DNA from: Shouchella hunanensis
GTDB taxonomy: Bacteria; Bacillota; Bacilli; Bacillales; Bacillaceae_D
NCBI RefSeq assembly: GCF_028735875.1
Contig: NZ_CP117834.1
Location: 2,902,001 to 2,966,000, forward strand
DNA length: 64,000 bases
Direction: 5' to 3'
Shown here: positions 1-7,300 of the stretch, piece after piece
How positions within the stretch are numbered: the first letter of the stretch is position 1
Layout of the letters: every line of letters starts with the position of its first letter
The notes under the pieces: model-generated
What the model was told of the DNA's origin: nothing
The model's input: only the letters and a program-made list of their open reading frames with translations
The model's database searches: none
Position numbers and translations under genes: made by a program

Positions 1-20
1 TCACGAGTGCTTTCCGATCT
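1..20. other. Illumina-adapter-like bases at the sequence end
   Basis: The first 20 bases end in GTGCTTTCCGATCT. This equals the 3' end of the Illumina TruSeq read 2 adapter (GTGCTCTTCCGATCT) with one C missing, and the preceding CACGA also occurs in the read 1 adapter. It is most likely untrimmed adapter at a contig end rather than genome sequence. This is inference from recall of the adapter sequence. Confidence 0.6.
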
Positions 21-460
21 TAACGGATCATCAACACACCCGTAGAAATAAGCGGGAGAAAGTGTATCATCAGATTGAATTTAGGCGCTCGCCTATTACA
101 GGCAGCCGATCGGTCTCCTATGTAAGTGAGGACAATAGCCATACAAAAGGAAAACAAGTGTTTTATGTAAGCTAAAAAATTTTTTGCTAAAATAAGAACG
201 TATGATCGTGTTTTTTGTTTAGGTTCACGCCTTATAAGTGAGGAAGAGGAGAATTCCTTAGAGAATAAGAGAGGAGGACGAGAATATGAACAGCATAAAT
301 ATAAAAACAAAATCAGTTTTACATTAACTTAGGTTAAGAACGCGATTGTGAAGTTGAACTTTTAAGTGCGCATCACTAATAAATATCAAAATGTAGGGGT
401 AATTGATATTTTTTTGATGAATGTAGCCACTTATAAAAAATTGATGAGGTGAATTTTACT
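21..460. other. No recognisable gene
   Basis: About 440 bases without a gene I can support. A 96-codon reading frame on the minus strand runs up to the adapter-like bases, but it lacks a ribosome binding site and recognisable motifs. The stretch just before position 461 is very AT-rich and could hold the promoter of the next gene, but no clear -35/-10 pair stands out. Confidence 0.4.
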
Positions 461-988
461 ATGAGTATTTGCATTAATAGAAGTGGTAGACAAGTTCCAG
501 TTTACCGTGCTTTTAGTACTACGAGAATTGGAACGATTTTTCCTAATGAATTATTTTCTTACAGTGGATATGATGGAAGGTACTCCCATTTTTTCTTTAG
601 AAATGCAAGTGGTCAGTGGGTAAGTGGTGCAAATGAAAATGTACCAAGAAATTTTTTAAGTAATGCTTATAGTGCAGGTTTTCGTAGAAGTACGGTTACA
701 CTGGGAGGTACGTTGTACAATGTATTTGATGTTCGTCGTACTGCAAATGTTTACCGCGTCGATGGATCACGTTGGGGTTCGGTTGCTGCTGGGCAAAAAA
801 TTGCAACTACAGGGTCGCCGCCTAGTGGTAACAGCCTGACTTGGACAACGCGTGTTAATTATGTACGAAGCACTTCAGGTTCATGGGTTCGAGTATCCAG
901 TGGTACAAACACGCATTACGGTTTTGTTGATACTGGTATTCGTAGTGGTTCTATGCCCTCTAGTATTGGAATTTATGGGAATTGGTAA
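461..988 (+). CDS. Hypothetical protein with two SH3-like beta modules
   Basis: The protein has 175 residues and I recognise no named family. Start chosen at ATG 461, because GAGGTG at 446-451 lies 9 bases upstream; the GTG at 449 overlaps that site. Two segments resemble each other: about residues 9-65 (VPVYRAF..., GTIFPNE, SGQWVSG) and 95-160 (ANVYRVDG, GSVAAGQ, SGSWVRV, YGFVDTG). The pattern VYR-x(n)-G[TS][IV]-x(n)-SGxWV is like bacterial SH3 cell-wall-binding modules. It is rich in Ser, Gly, Arg and aromatics. There is no signal peptide, membrane helix or catalytic domain. A terminator follows directly, so it is a single-gene unit. A phage or wall-binding role is inference. Confidence 0.6.
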   Translation: MSICINRSGRQVPVYRAFSTTRIGTIFPNELFSYSGYDGRYSHFFFRNASGQWVSGANENVPRNFLSNAYSAGFRRSTVTLGGTLYNVFDVRRTANVYRVDGSRWGSVAAGQKIATTGSPPSGNSLTWTTRVNYVRSTSGSWVRVSSGTNTHYGFVDTGIRSGSMPSSIGIYGNW

Positions 989-1027
989 AAGGATTGAGGC
1001 CGCCAATAAGGTGTCTCAGAGCGTGTG

Positions 1028-1063
1028 AAAACCTCGATTTAAAGAAATCACAATCGGGGTTTT
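1028..1063 (+). terminator. Terminator after SH3-like gene
   Basis: AAAACCTCGATT (1028-1039) pairs with AATCGGGGTTTT (1052-1063), a 12-bp stem with one G-U pair whose 3' arm ends in a T run. Confidence 0.7.
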
Positions 1064-1504
1064 CTAGCCTCCTGTTAATAAATGAAGCCCAAGAACGAAT
1101 GTTTTCTTTGAGATGAAATGGCTTTTTTCGCCTACGATAACTTCAAGTTTCTAGTTCATCGCAGCGAAAAAGCATTTTCATATACTCTGTTTGCAATTTT
1201 TAAGGTCTTGTATCCTTCATTAAATACAAGGGCTTGTGAGGTAGCTACTTTGTTGAGCAACTGGTTTAATAACGATTAACTAGTGAACTATCATACCTTT
1301 TATTAGGTTTAACTACTGTTCTTAACACAAAAAACAATCTGTAGTCCATTTCCAAACAGTCTTCTTCAGCTACTATTGAACATTATAGGATATACGGTTT
1401 TAATTTTAAAAAAGTGTTTAGATCTTTCTTAACAGCTCATTGAAAATGAAGCAAACTAAAAATTAGTGCAGAAAAGTGAGTTATAAAAGGAGGGGTTGGC
1501 GAAG
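1064..1504. other. Gene-free stretch
   Basis: About 440 bases with no supportable gene. It contains an imperfect inverted repeat (GCTTTTTTCGC near 1121 and GCGAAAAAGC near 1164) around a 30-base loop, possibly the remnant of a terminator. A minus-strand frame at 1437-1700 is antisense to the next gene and has no start signals. Confidence 0.35.
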
Positions 1505-1840
1505 ATGACTGAGCCATCTGCATATGATCTCCTCCGTAAATTAACCGAAGTTGAGATTGCACTTGCGAAAGTAACGCAACAATTAGAAAGTCAGACGAGT
1601 GTGTTAGAAGAAGTGCGTAAGGAACTTTCAATGACGAGAGAGAAAGCCGATGCTGCTGAAGAAAAAGCAGAAATTGCATATAGAAAAGCGAAGCAGGCAC
1701 TAGGGGAGATCAAACAGACTCGAGAAGAAACCTTACGAACGCAAAACGAGCGGAAAGTAGATAGACGTTGGTTTATAGGAACGGTGTTGACGGTAGTAAG
1801 CTTAATTATGCCAATGATCATCACGTTCTATTTTCAATAA
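1505..1840 (+). CDS. XhlA-like coiled-coil membrane protein
   Basis: The protein has 111 residues. Start is ATG 1505, 9 bases after a strong AAAGGAGGGG (1486-1495); the TTG at 1496 abuts that site. Residues about 8-80 are a Lys/Glu/Ala-rich heptad coiled coil. A single hydrophobic helix (FIGTVLTVVSLIMPMIITFY) ends the protein, preceded by positive KVDRR. This is the layout of the hemolysin XhlA family, whose B. subtilis PBSX member acts with a holin in lysis. It is longer than the usual 80-90 residues, and neither a holin nor an endolysin lies next to it. It is either a stand-alone chromosomal copy or a prophage remnant; function is unproven. Confidence 0.55.
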   Translation: MTEPSAYDLLRKLTEVEIALAKVTQQLESQTSVLEEVRKELSMTREKADAAEEKAEIAYRKAKQALGEIKQTREETLRTQNERKVDRRWFIGTVLTVVSLIMPMIITFYFQ

Positions 1841-1854
1841 AAAAGCAATTTTAG

Positions 1855-1892
1855 ACAGACAGGGCTTAGAGCCTTGTCTGTTTCTTTTTTTT
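1855..1892 (+). terminator. Terminator after XhlA-like gene
   Basis: ACAGACAGGGCT (1855-1866) pairs with AGCCTTGTCTGT (1870-1881) around a 3-base loop, followed by a T-rich run to 1892. Confidence 0.85.
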
Positions 1893-1941
1893 GAATCTTT
1901 TTTTGCCTAATCCCGTATATAAAGTGAGTGGAGGCGATTCG

Positions 1942-2430
1942 ATGGATTTTTTCATTAAACAGCGGGTTTTTTCATTTCGGGATCAGTTTACAGTGTTCAA
2001 TAGGGAAAAAAAGCCCGTTTACAAAGTAGGCGGGAAGTTTTTCTCTATTGGGGATCAGCTGGCGATTACGACTAGTGAAGGTGTGCCGGTGCTTCAAATT
2101 AAGCAGCATGTCTTTTCGCTTATGCCGCGTTATTCGATTGCGAATGATGAAAAAGAATTATGTGTTGTCTCTAAAAAGATGAGTTTCCTTCGTGCGCGCT
2201 ATGAAATTGAACCACTTGGATGGACGATCGAGGGAAGTCTATTTGATCATCATTATGCGGTTAAAGATGGGACTACAACCATTATGACGGTTGAGAAAGA
2301 GTGGTTAAGTTGGGGTGATACATATCATTTGCATGTGGGTGAACCAAGGCATGAAACGATAAGTGTTGCGCTGATGATTGTGCTAGATATGGTCCATCAT
2401 CAAAAAAGTAAAAACCAATCTGCCCCTTAA
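1942..2430 (+). CDS. LURP-one-related protein, YxjI type
   Basis: The protein has 162 residues, the length of B. subtilis YxjI. Start is ATG 1942 with GGAGG at 1930-1934; the frame stays open further upstream but without a start signal. The sequence is a series of short beta strands with repeated turns (FIKQRVFSFRDQFTV, KVGGKFFSIGDQLAI, LQIKQHVFSLMPRYSI), typical of the Tubby-like LURP-one fold, and the C-terminal helix ISVALMIVLDMV matches the family's buried helix. The biochemical role is unknown; membrane or phosphoinositide-like binding is proposed for the fold. No signal peptide. Apparently monocistronic. Confidence 0.75.
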   Translation: MDFFIKQRVFSFRDQFTVFNREKKPVYKVGGKFFSIGDQLAITTSEGVPVLQIKQHVFSLMPRYSIANDEKELCVVSKKMSFLRARYEIEPLGWTIEGSLFDHHYAVKDGTTTIMTVEKEWLSWGDTYHLHVGEPRHETISVALMIVLDMVHHQKSKNQSAP

Positions 2431-2470
2431 CTAATAAAAAAACTGGATTACTGACGATTTGAATTATGAA

Positions 2471-2500
2471 TGACCTCTAGCCGCGTTCTTCTTCTATAAT
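2471..2500 (+). promoter_or_regulatory. Candidate promoter of the MDR gene
   Basis: TATAAT at 2495-2500 with a weak -35 (TGACCT, 2471-2476) at 18 bases. The perfect -10 sits just upstream of the ribosome binding site, so the leader is very short. Confidence 0.45.
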
Positions 2501-2521
2501 AAAGAGGAAGGAGTGATGAGC

Positions 2522-3472
2522 ATGCTTACTGTAAGGATGAATGAGCAAGCGGGTATAGTCGTGGAAGAAATGAATAAACCAGAACCTAAAGGCTTTGAGG
2601 TAAGAGTGAACGTCGTAATGTCGAGCTTAAATTTTGCTGATCTAAAAGTCGTTTCTGCAAGTAAGCCAGGTCAGTTAGGAATCGATCTTGTTGGGGTTGT
2701 TGACCAAGTAGGGGAACATGTAACGAAGGTACGTGTCGGTGATCGCGTTATAGCGTTTCCGAAGACGAGTGGTCATGCGGAGTATGCGATTGCCAATGAA
2801 CAGTTAGTATACCGTATTCCAGCTACACTATCATGGGAGCAAGCTGCGGCATCGCCAATTGTTGTGTTTTTAAGCTATTTTCTTACTAAAGAGATTGTAC
2901 CACTATCGCATGAGGATTCTATTATTGTACATGCGGCATCTGGCGGCGTCGGTACAACGCTTATTCAATTAGCAAAGCGTACAGGATTAAAAACGATTAT
3001 TGGTACGGTTGGGTCTTTGGATAAAGCGGAAGCAGCTTACCGAGCGGGAGCTAGTCATGTGTGTACCTATCAGTCATTTAAGAATGATACATGGGCTATC
3101 ACAGAAGGCAAAGGCGTCTCCGTTATCTTTGATAGTATTGCAGGGCATGTAACAGAGGATAGTTTACACGTGCTCGCTCATTTCGGGACGTTGATTCAGT
3201 TCGGGAATGCAAGTGGTCAGAAAAGTTATGTATCAAACGAAGATTTACATAAAAGCTGTCGTTCAATAAAAGGATTTAGTTTTGGAACCATGAGAGCGTT
3301 TAAACCTGATAGAGTAGAGAAAGCTGCGAGTAAAGTGCTAGATCTTCTTGCAGAAGGTACAGTAAAGACAGAGATTGATCGAGTCTTTTCCCTGACTGAA
3401 GCGAAGAATGCATATCGTTATTTTCAAACTCGTAAACACCAAGGAAAGATACTTCTTAAGATGAACCACTAA
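2522..3472 (+). CDS. Zinc-free MDR oxidoreductase, quinone reductase-like
   Basis: The protein has 316 residues. ATG 2522 lies 8 bases after AGGAAGGAG (2505-2513); two upstream in-frame starts overlap that site. It is a medium-chain dehydrogenase/reductase: an N-terminal GroES-like domain (residues about 1-115) with LGIDLVGVVDQVG and VGDRVIAF, then a Rossmann domain with the NADP-binding motif AASGGVGTTLIQLAK. The zinc-ligand cysteines of alcohol dehydrogenases are absent, so it belongs with the NADPH:quinone reductase/zeta-crystallin branch. Substrate cannot be read from sequence. It appears to be its own transcription unit, convergent with the zinc lipoprotein gene. Confidence 0.8.
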   Translation: MLTVRMNEQAGIVVEEMNKPEPKGFEVRVNVVMSSLNFADLKVVSASKPGQLGIDLVGVVDQVGEHVTKVRVGDRVIAFPKTSGHAEYAIANEQLVYRIPATLSWEQAAASPIVVFLSYFLTKEIVPLSHEDSIIVHAASGGVGTTLIQLAKRTGLKTIIGTVGSLDKAEAAYRAGASHVCTYQSFKNDTWAITEGKGVSVIFDSIAGHVTEDSLHVLAHFGTLIQFGNASGQKSYVSNEDLHKSCRSIKGFSFGTMRAFKPDRVEKAASKVLDLLAEGTVKTEIDRVFSLTEAKNAYRYFQTRKHQGKILLKMNH

Positions 3473-3477
3473 AAAAA

Positions 3478-3502
3478 CAAGGCACCATAGAAGGATGCCT
3501 TG
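3478..3502. terminator. Convergent terminator
   Basis: CAAGGCA (3478-3484) pairs with TGCCTTG (3496-3502). The T tail (seven T) is on the minus strand, so it serves mainly the minus-strand zinc lipoprotein gene; the plus side is followed by CTCTTATT. Confidence 0.7.
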
Positions 3503-3505
3503 CTC

Positions 3506-4720
3506 TTATTCGTTGAGCGCTTTTTCTAGCGCATTAACGTTTTGGTACATTAAAGAAAAATAATCTTCCCCATTCTCTTTATCCTCTTCTGTTAGCGACT
3601 CTAAAGGATGGATGAGTAGGGCTTCCGCTTCTAAATGATCTTGGACGATCTCTGCTACTCGCGGTGTAATGTTTGGTTCAAAGAAGACGTAGGTGAGTCC
3701 AAGTTCTTGAGCTGCTTCAACGGTTTGGATTAATTCGGTTTGTGATGGTTCGCTTGTTGGTGAAATTCCTGCAATGCCAATTTGCTTCAAACCGTAGCGT
3801 TGCTGCCAATATCCGTAACCAGCGTGTGATACGATAAAGCTATCTCCCTGTGCAGTTTCAACTAGATCGATAAACGCTTCATCCAGTTCATGAAACTGAG
3901 CTTCTAGCGTTTGAAAGTTCTCATTAAAGTATTCTTCTTGCTCTGGTAAAAGCTCAGTTAATGTATCGCGAATGCTTTGAGCAATCTCAATGGATCGAAT
4001 GGGATCTAACCATACGTGAGGATCTTGATCGCCATGATGATGGTCATCATGATCATCAATTAGAATGAGAACAGTGTCGCTAGTTGAGATAATCGTATCT
4101 TCTTCATCATATTGGATCGCTTTTACTTGCAAGTTATCTTGATCTGCTGTTAGGGTGAATTCAGTGGTAGGCTCTTCTGATGCTTGTTCCCAGTCTTCGT
4201 CATCTGTACGTGTATACCAAACCCATTCACCATCCTCTTCCACTGATAAAGTGAGTGAATCCCCACTGTGATAATGATCTTGAAGGCCATTTAGTTTAGT
4301 ATCGCCTTCCTCAGCAATCGGAGATGCGTCCGTATGCTCACTGTGATCATGATCGCTATCAATTAAATGGGTTTGAGCACTTCCTTCTAAAACGTGTACA
4401 GATTGATTTTCTATAGCAGATAAAATGCTATCTGCAAAGGGCTCCAACTCTGCGCCATTGTAAATAAAGAGGTCTGCTTCTGCTACTTCAATCATTTCTT
4501 GTGGCGTTGGTTCATAGGTGTGTGCATCGGCTCCAGCAGGAACGATGTTTTCCACGTTTACAAAATCGCCGCCAATGGCTTTTGTCCAATCTTCATAAGG
4601 GAAAATCGATGTCTTTATATGCAATTGATCGCTATCTTCATCCGCTCCTTGATTACTATTGCAAGCAGCTACCATCACTAGTGCTACTAATCCAAGAGAG
4701 CGTAAATATGTTTTCTTCAT
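3506..4720 (-). CDS. Zinc ABC transporter substrate-binding lipoprotein with inserted domain
   Basis: The protein has 404 residues, longer than the usual 300-330 of the ZnuA/AdcA cluster A-I family. Signal peptide with lipobox VMVAAC, acylated Cys20. Zinc-site segments are visible: AHTYEP (His67), DPHVWLDP (His235), SHAGYGY, and EPNITPR near the C-terminus. Two His/Asp-rich loops (HDHSEHTD near 124; DDHDDHHHGD near 222-231) flank an extra block of about 80 residues (140-222) rich in Thr/Ser and beta-forming residues. The mature protein is strongly acidic, as expected for an exported protein of an alkaliphile. No ATPase or permease gene is adjacent. Start has AGGAG 8 bases upstream. Expression is very likely Zur-repressed. 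Confidence 0.88.
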   Translation of the reverse strand: MKKTYLRSLGLVALVMVAACNSNQGADEDSDQLHIKTSIFPYEDWTKAIGGDFVNVENIVPAGADAHTYEPTPQEMIEVAEADLFIYNGAELEPFADSILSAIENQSVHVLEGSAQTHLIDSDHDHSEHTDASPIAEEGDTKLNGLQDHYHSGDSLTLSVEEDGEWVWYTRTDDEDWEQASEEPTTEFTLTADQDNLQVKAIQYDEEDTIISTSDTVLILIDDHDDHHHGDQDPHVWLDPIRSIEIAQSIRDTLTELLPEQEEYFNENFQTLEAQFHELDEAFIDLVETAQGDSFIVSHAGYGYWQQRYGLKQIGIAGISPTSEPSQTELIQTVEAAQELGLTYVFFEPNITPRVAEIVQDHLEAEALLIHPLESLTEEDKENGEDYFSLMYQNVNALEKALNE

Positions 4721-4734
4721 TATATGCTCCTAAC

Positions 4735-4747
4735 CGTAATAATTACG
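4735..4747 (-). promoter_or_regulatory. Zur box
   Basis: CGTAATAATTACG is a perfect palindrome matching the core of the B. subtilis Zur consensus (CGTAATnATTACG). It lies 14 bases upstream of the zinc lipoprotein start codon and downstream of its predicted -10, a position that would block transcription when zinc is plentiful. Confidence 0.85.
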
Positions 4748-4765
4748 TTTTGTGTAACCTAAAGA

Positions 4766-4794
4766 ATTATATCGCAATCATAATTATTTGTGAA
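4766..4794 (-). promoter_or_regulatory. Promoter of the zinc lipoprotein gene
   Basis: On the minus strand TTCACA (4794-4789), a 17-base spacer and TATAAT (4771-4766). The spacer holds AATAATTATGA, a degenerate second Zur-like half, which would also face the divergent GDPD gene. Confidence 0.7.
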
Positions 4795-4830
4795 GAGATA
4801 AGGCTAAATTCGGCCGAAGGGGGACAGTAA

Positions 4831-5538
4831 ATGAATCGAATTATTGCCCATCGAGGGTTTTCTAGTCTTTATCCTGAAAACACGATGCGTGCGTTTGAAG
4901 AGGCCTTCAATAGTGGTTGTCGAATGATTGAATTGGATGTCCAATTAAGTTTGGACAATGTTCCAGTTGTTATACATGATGAGAAAGTAAACCGGGTAAC
5001 AAATGGCAACGGTTTTGTACATACACTTACCCTTGCGGAATTACGAGAATTGAAAGTGATGGGAACAGAATCCATTCCAACGCTTAAAGAAGTGCTCAAA
5101 CATTTTAAAGGGAAAGTTCAATTAATCATTGAACTGAAAAATCAAAAGCAGCTGGAAACAAAGATTGAAGAAAGAGTGTTAGCTGATATTATGGAAGTTG
5201 GAAGCTTGAAGGATGTGCAGGTAATTTCATTTGATCACGATTGTATTGACCGCCTGAAAAAAGTAGCACCACCTAAGCTGGAGGTTGGCTATATTCAGCG
5301 CAAGCCTACGAAAAGACTATTTAAACGAATGGAAAATCAACGTATTTCATCGGTGACGATGAACTATCTATTTTTCTCAAAGCGAGTGGTGAGAAAATGC
5401 CAAAGAGAAGGCTATCGACTCGTATTTTACAATGTAACAAAAGTAAAACAGATTCAAAGGTGTTTGCGCTATCCTCACGTTTATGTAACAGTGAAGGCGC
5501 TTAACAATTTGCCTCGTCTGTTTAAAGTAACGGACTAA
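4831..5538 (+). CDS. Glycerophosphodiester phosphodiesterase family protein
   Basis: The protein has 235 residues, normal for cytosolic GDPD enzymes that split glycerophosphodiesters to sn-glycerol 3-phosphate and an alcohol. Motifs of the TIM-barrel active site are intact: AHRGFSSLYPENT (catalytic His and Glu/Asn), MIELDVQLSLDNVPVVIHD (metal-binding ELD and second catalytic His). There is no signal peptide. AAGGGGG lies 8 bases upstream of ATG. It is divergent from the zinc lipoprotein, sharing a promoter region with Zur-like sequence. Regulation by zinc is only a possibility. The exact substrate is unknown. Confidence 0.88.
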   Translation: MNRIIAHRGFSSLYPENTMRAFEEAFNSGCRMIELDVQLSLDNVPVVIHDEKVNRVTNGNGFVHTLTLAELRELKVMGTESIPTLKEVLKHFKGKVQLIIELKNQKQLETKIEERVLADIMEVGSLKDVQVISFDHDCIDRLKKVAPPKLEVGYIQRKPTKRLFKRMENQRISSVTMNYLFFSKRVVRKCQREGYRLVFYNVTKVKQIQRCLRYPHVYVTVKALNNLPRLFKVTD

Positions 5539-5579
5539 AGGGTATATAAACAAAGATTATTATTGTGGAGGGTATTAAC

Positions 5580-6503
5580 TTGAAAAAAATGACATGGTTG
5601 ATCGTTGCACCTGCTAGTACACTGATGCTTGTAGCTTGTGGTGGTGACGAAACAGGTGGAGAAGAAAACAGTTCAACAGGAACAAATTCAAATGAAGAGG
5701 TTCAGCAAGGGGAATCCTTATCAGTTGAAGAGGTTTTAACAAATACCGAAGAAGCGATGAACAATGTAGATAGCTTTAGAACAGAAATGAGTATGACATA
5801 CGATATTCGTATGTCAGCGGAAGAAGCAGATGAAACGATGGAATTTGCTGTTGATACAATAATGGACGCTATTTCTGAGCCACTTAGTTTTAAAATGAAC
5901 ACCATGATGACTGCTTCAGAGCTTGGGATGGATGTTAGCACGGATCAGTACTTCGAAGATGGCATCTTTTATATGGAAAATCCATTAGGTGAAGGCTGGT
6001 TAATGATGGATATTAGTGATGAGATGGAGTTAGAAGATGAGCTTCAAGTCGATTCACAAGAGCAAATTAATATGTTGAAAGACATGATGACACATATTGA
6101 GATGTCAGAGGAAGAGGATTCCTATGTTATTTCTATGGAAGGCGATAATGAAGACTTCCAACAGTTTATCCATTGGTTTATGGAAATGGGTGGCCAAAAT
6201 GAAGCGGCTATCCCTCAAGAAGAATTAGATACGATGTTCGAGAATATGGAAGTCGAGAATATGACTTACAGCCTTGTTGTAGACAAAGATACATTCTATC
6301 AACAGTCAGTCGCTATGAGTGTTGATATGTTAATGGAGGAAGAAGGGGAAACGGCTAATTTTACGATGGACGTTGCTGGAACCTATTCCATGTACAATGA
6401 AATTGATTCAATTGATATACCGGATGAAGTCATTGAAAACAGTGTTGATATTGAAGAAATGTTCGGTGGGCTAGAGTTTGATGAAACAGAGGATGACATG
6501 TAA
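5580..6503 (+). CDS. Acidic lipoprotein, DUF6612/LolA-like
   Basis: The protein has 307 residues. TTG 5580 chosen: GTGGAGG (5565-5571) lies 8 bases before it, and the product then starts MKKMTW with a proper signal peptide and lipobox LVAC. The mature part begins with a low-complexity linker, then VEEVLTNTEEAMNNVDSF, after which Met- and Glu-rich alternating strands follow. This resembles the DUF6612 lipoproteins of bacilli, with a LolA/LppX-like fold; the family name is from memory. It is extremely acidic. Short gap (41 bases) after the GDPD gene suggests possible co-transcription. Function unknown. Confidence 0.7.
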   Translation: MKKMTWLIVAPASTLMLVACGGDETGGEENSSTGTNSNEEVQQGESLSVEEVLTNTEEAMNNVDSFRTEMSMTYDIRMSAEEADETMEFAVDTIMDAISEPLSFKMNTMMTASELGMDVSTDQYFEDGIFYMENPLGEGWLMMDISDEMELEDELQVDSQEQINMLKDMMTHIEMSEEEDSYVISMEGDNEDFQQFIHWFMEMGGQNEAAIPQEELDTMFENMEVENMTYSLVVDKDTFYQQSVAMSVDMLMEEEGETANFTMDVAGTYSMYNEIDSIDIPDEVIENSVDIEEMFGGLEFDETEDDM

Positions 6504-6516
6504 GGTCATTATGAGT

Positions 6517-6550
6517 GTCTAGTGAGCTATAGCTCACTAGACTTTTTTTT
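6517..6550 (+). terminator. Strong terminator
   Basis: A 26-base perfect palindrome, 6517-6542 (GTCTAGTGAGCTA and its complement), followed by eight T. It ends the lipoprotein transcript. Confidence 0.9.
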
Positions 6551-7283
6551 ATTCTGCATCAGTCGAGCACGTGATAGTGACAGGAGAGTATTCACCAATG
6601 ACTGTTTGTCCGTGAACAGATACACTACCTTCGTTCGTAAGATCTTTTTCTGTCATAATACCAAGTGCAATTGTGAATTGGTTTAATTTTACTGGTATAT
6701 TAGTCTCCCGTCTTACTTCTTGCCCGTTTACATAAAAAAGGGCTTCGTCCCTCTGCCGATCGTATCGAATGGTAAATGTATTAAATTCATGAGGTTTAAA
6801 ATGATCTGTTGCTTCTTTAAATAAGCAGAAGTATTTGGTTTTTCCAGTGTCAGGTACTGTCACACCAGGAAACGGTAAAATGCCATAAACCGATGCGTAT
6901 TGATCGTCTGTTGCAAAGAAATCAAGCGCTGCACCTGTAGTGAAATCAAGCAAATTAAATGAAACATATCCATCGTATAGATCTCCAGGCTTCGTATCTT
7001 TTGTTCGTGCTTTTATCTCTACCTCAATTTCGATCTGTCCTTCTTCAGGAATTTCAACAGGTTCAGCTGAATAATACATATGCTTCGCATTGTCTAAAAT
7101 CTGAATAGAGTCATGATGGTTGGATAGAGGAGCACGTACATAGAGTGTCCTGTTGCGCACAATGACAACAGCTTCAGGCTCTTGGTATTTCCAGAAAGAG
7201 CCGTCTGGTAATGGGAACCCACCTATTTTCCATGTATCCTCGCTGGATAAAATTGTATCAAAATTACCTAAAACCTTTTTCAC
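6549..7283 (-). CDS. Conserved hypothetical, DUF6081-like beta-sandwich
   Basis: The protein has 244 residues without signal peptide or membrane segment. The sequence is beta-rich with TFTIRYDRQRDEALFYVNGQEV, a strand-turn pattern seen in concanavalin/LamG-type lectin folds, and DLYDGYVSFNLLDFTTG. I believe it belongs to the DUF6081 group of uncharacterised proteins, but this is recall and not certain. No catalytic residues can be assigned. GGAGTGATG precedes the start closely. It lies 17 bases downstream of the prenyltransferase gene on the same strand and so may be read on the same transcript. Confidence 0.6.
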   Translation of the reverse strand: MKKVLGNFDTILSSEDTWKIGGFPLPDGSFWKYQEPEAVVIVRNRTLYVRAPLSNHHDSIQILDNAKHMYYSAEPVEIPEEGQIEIEVEIKARTKDTKPGDLYDGYVSFNLLDFTTGAALDFFATDDQYASVYGILPFPGVTVPDTGKTKYFCLFKEATDHFKPHEFNTFTIRYDRQRDEALFYVNGQEVRRETNIPVKLNQFTIALGIMTEKDLTNEGSVSVHGQTVIGEYSPVTITCSTDAE

Positions 7284-7300
7284 ACAGCATCACTCCTTCT

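Noticed and set aside
20-310. Minus-strand frame of 96 codons next to the contig end
   Set aside because: No ribosome site, unusual composition, ends in the adapter-like bases; no motif recognised.
1437-1700. Minus-strand frame opposite the XhlA-like gene
   Set aside because: Antisense to a gene with a strong ribosome site and a terminator; mirrors the coiled-coil codons.
4501-4830. Plus-strand frame running into the GDPD gene
   Set aside because: Antisense to the N-terminal part of the zinc lipoprotein and spans its promoter; no start signals.
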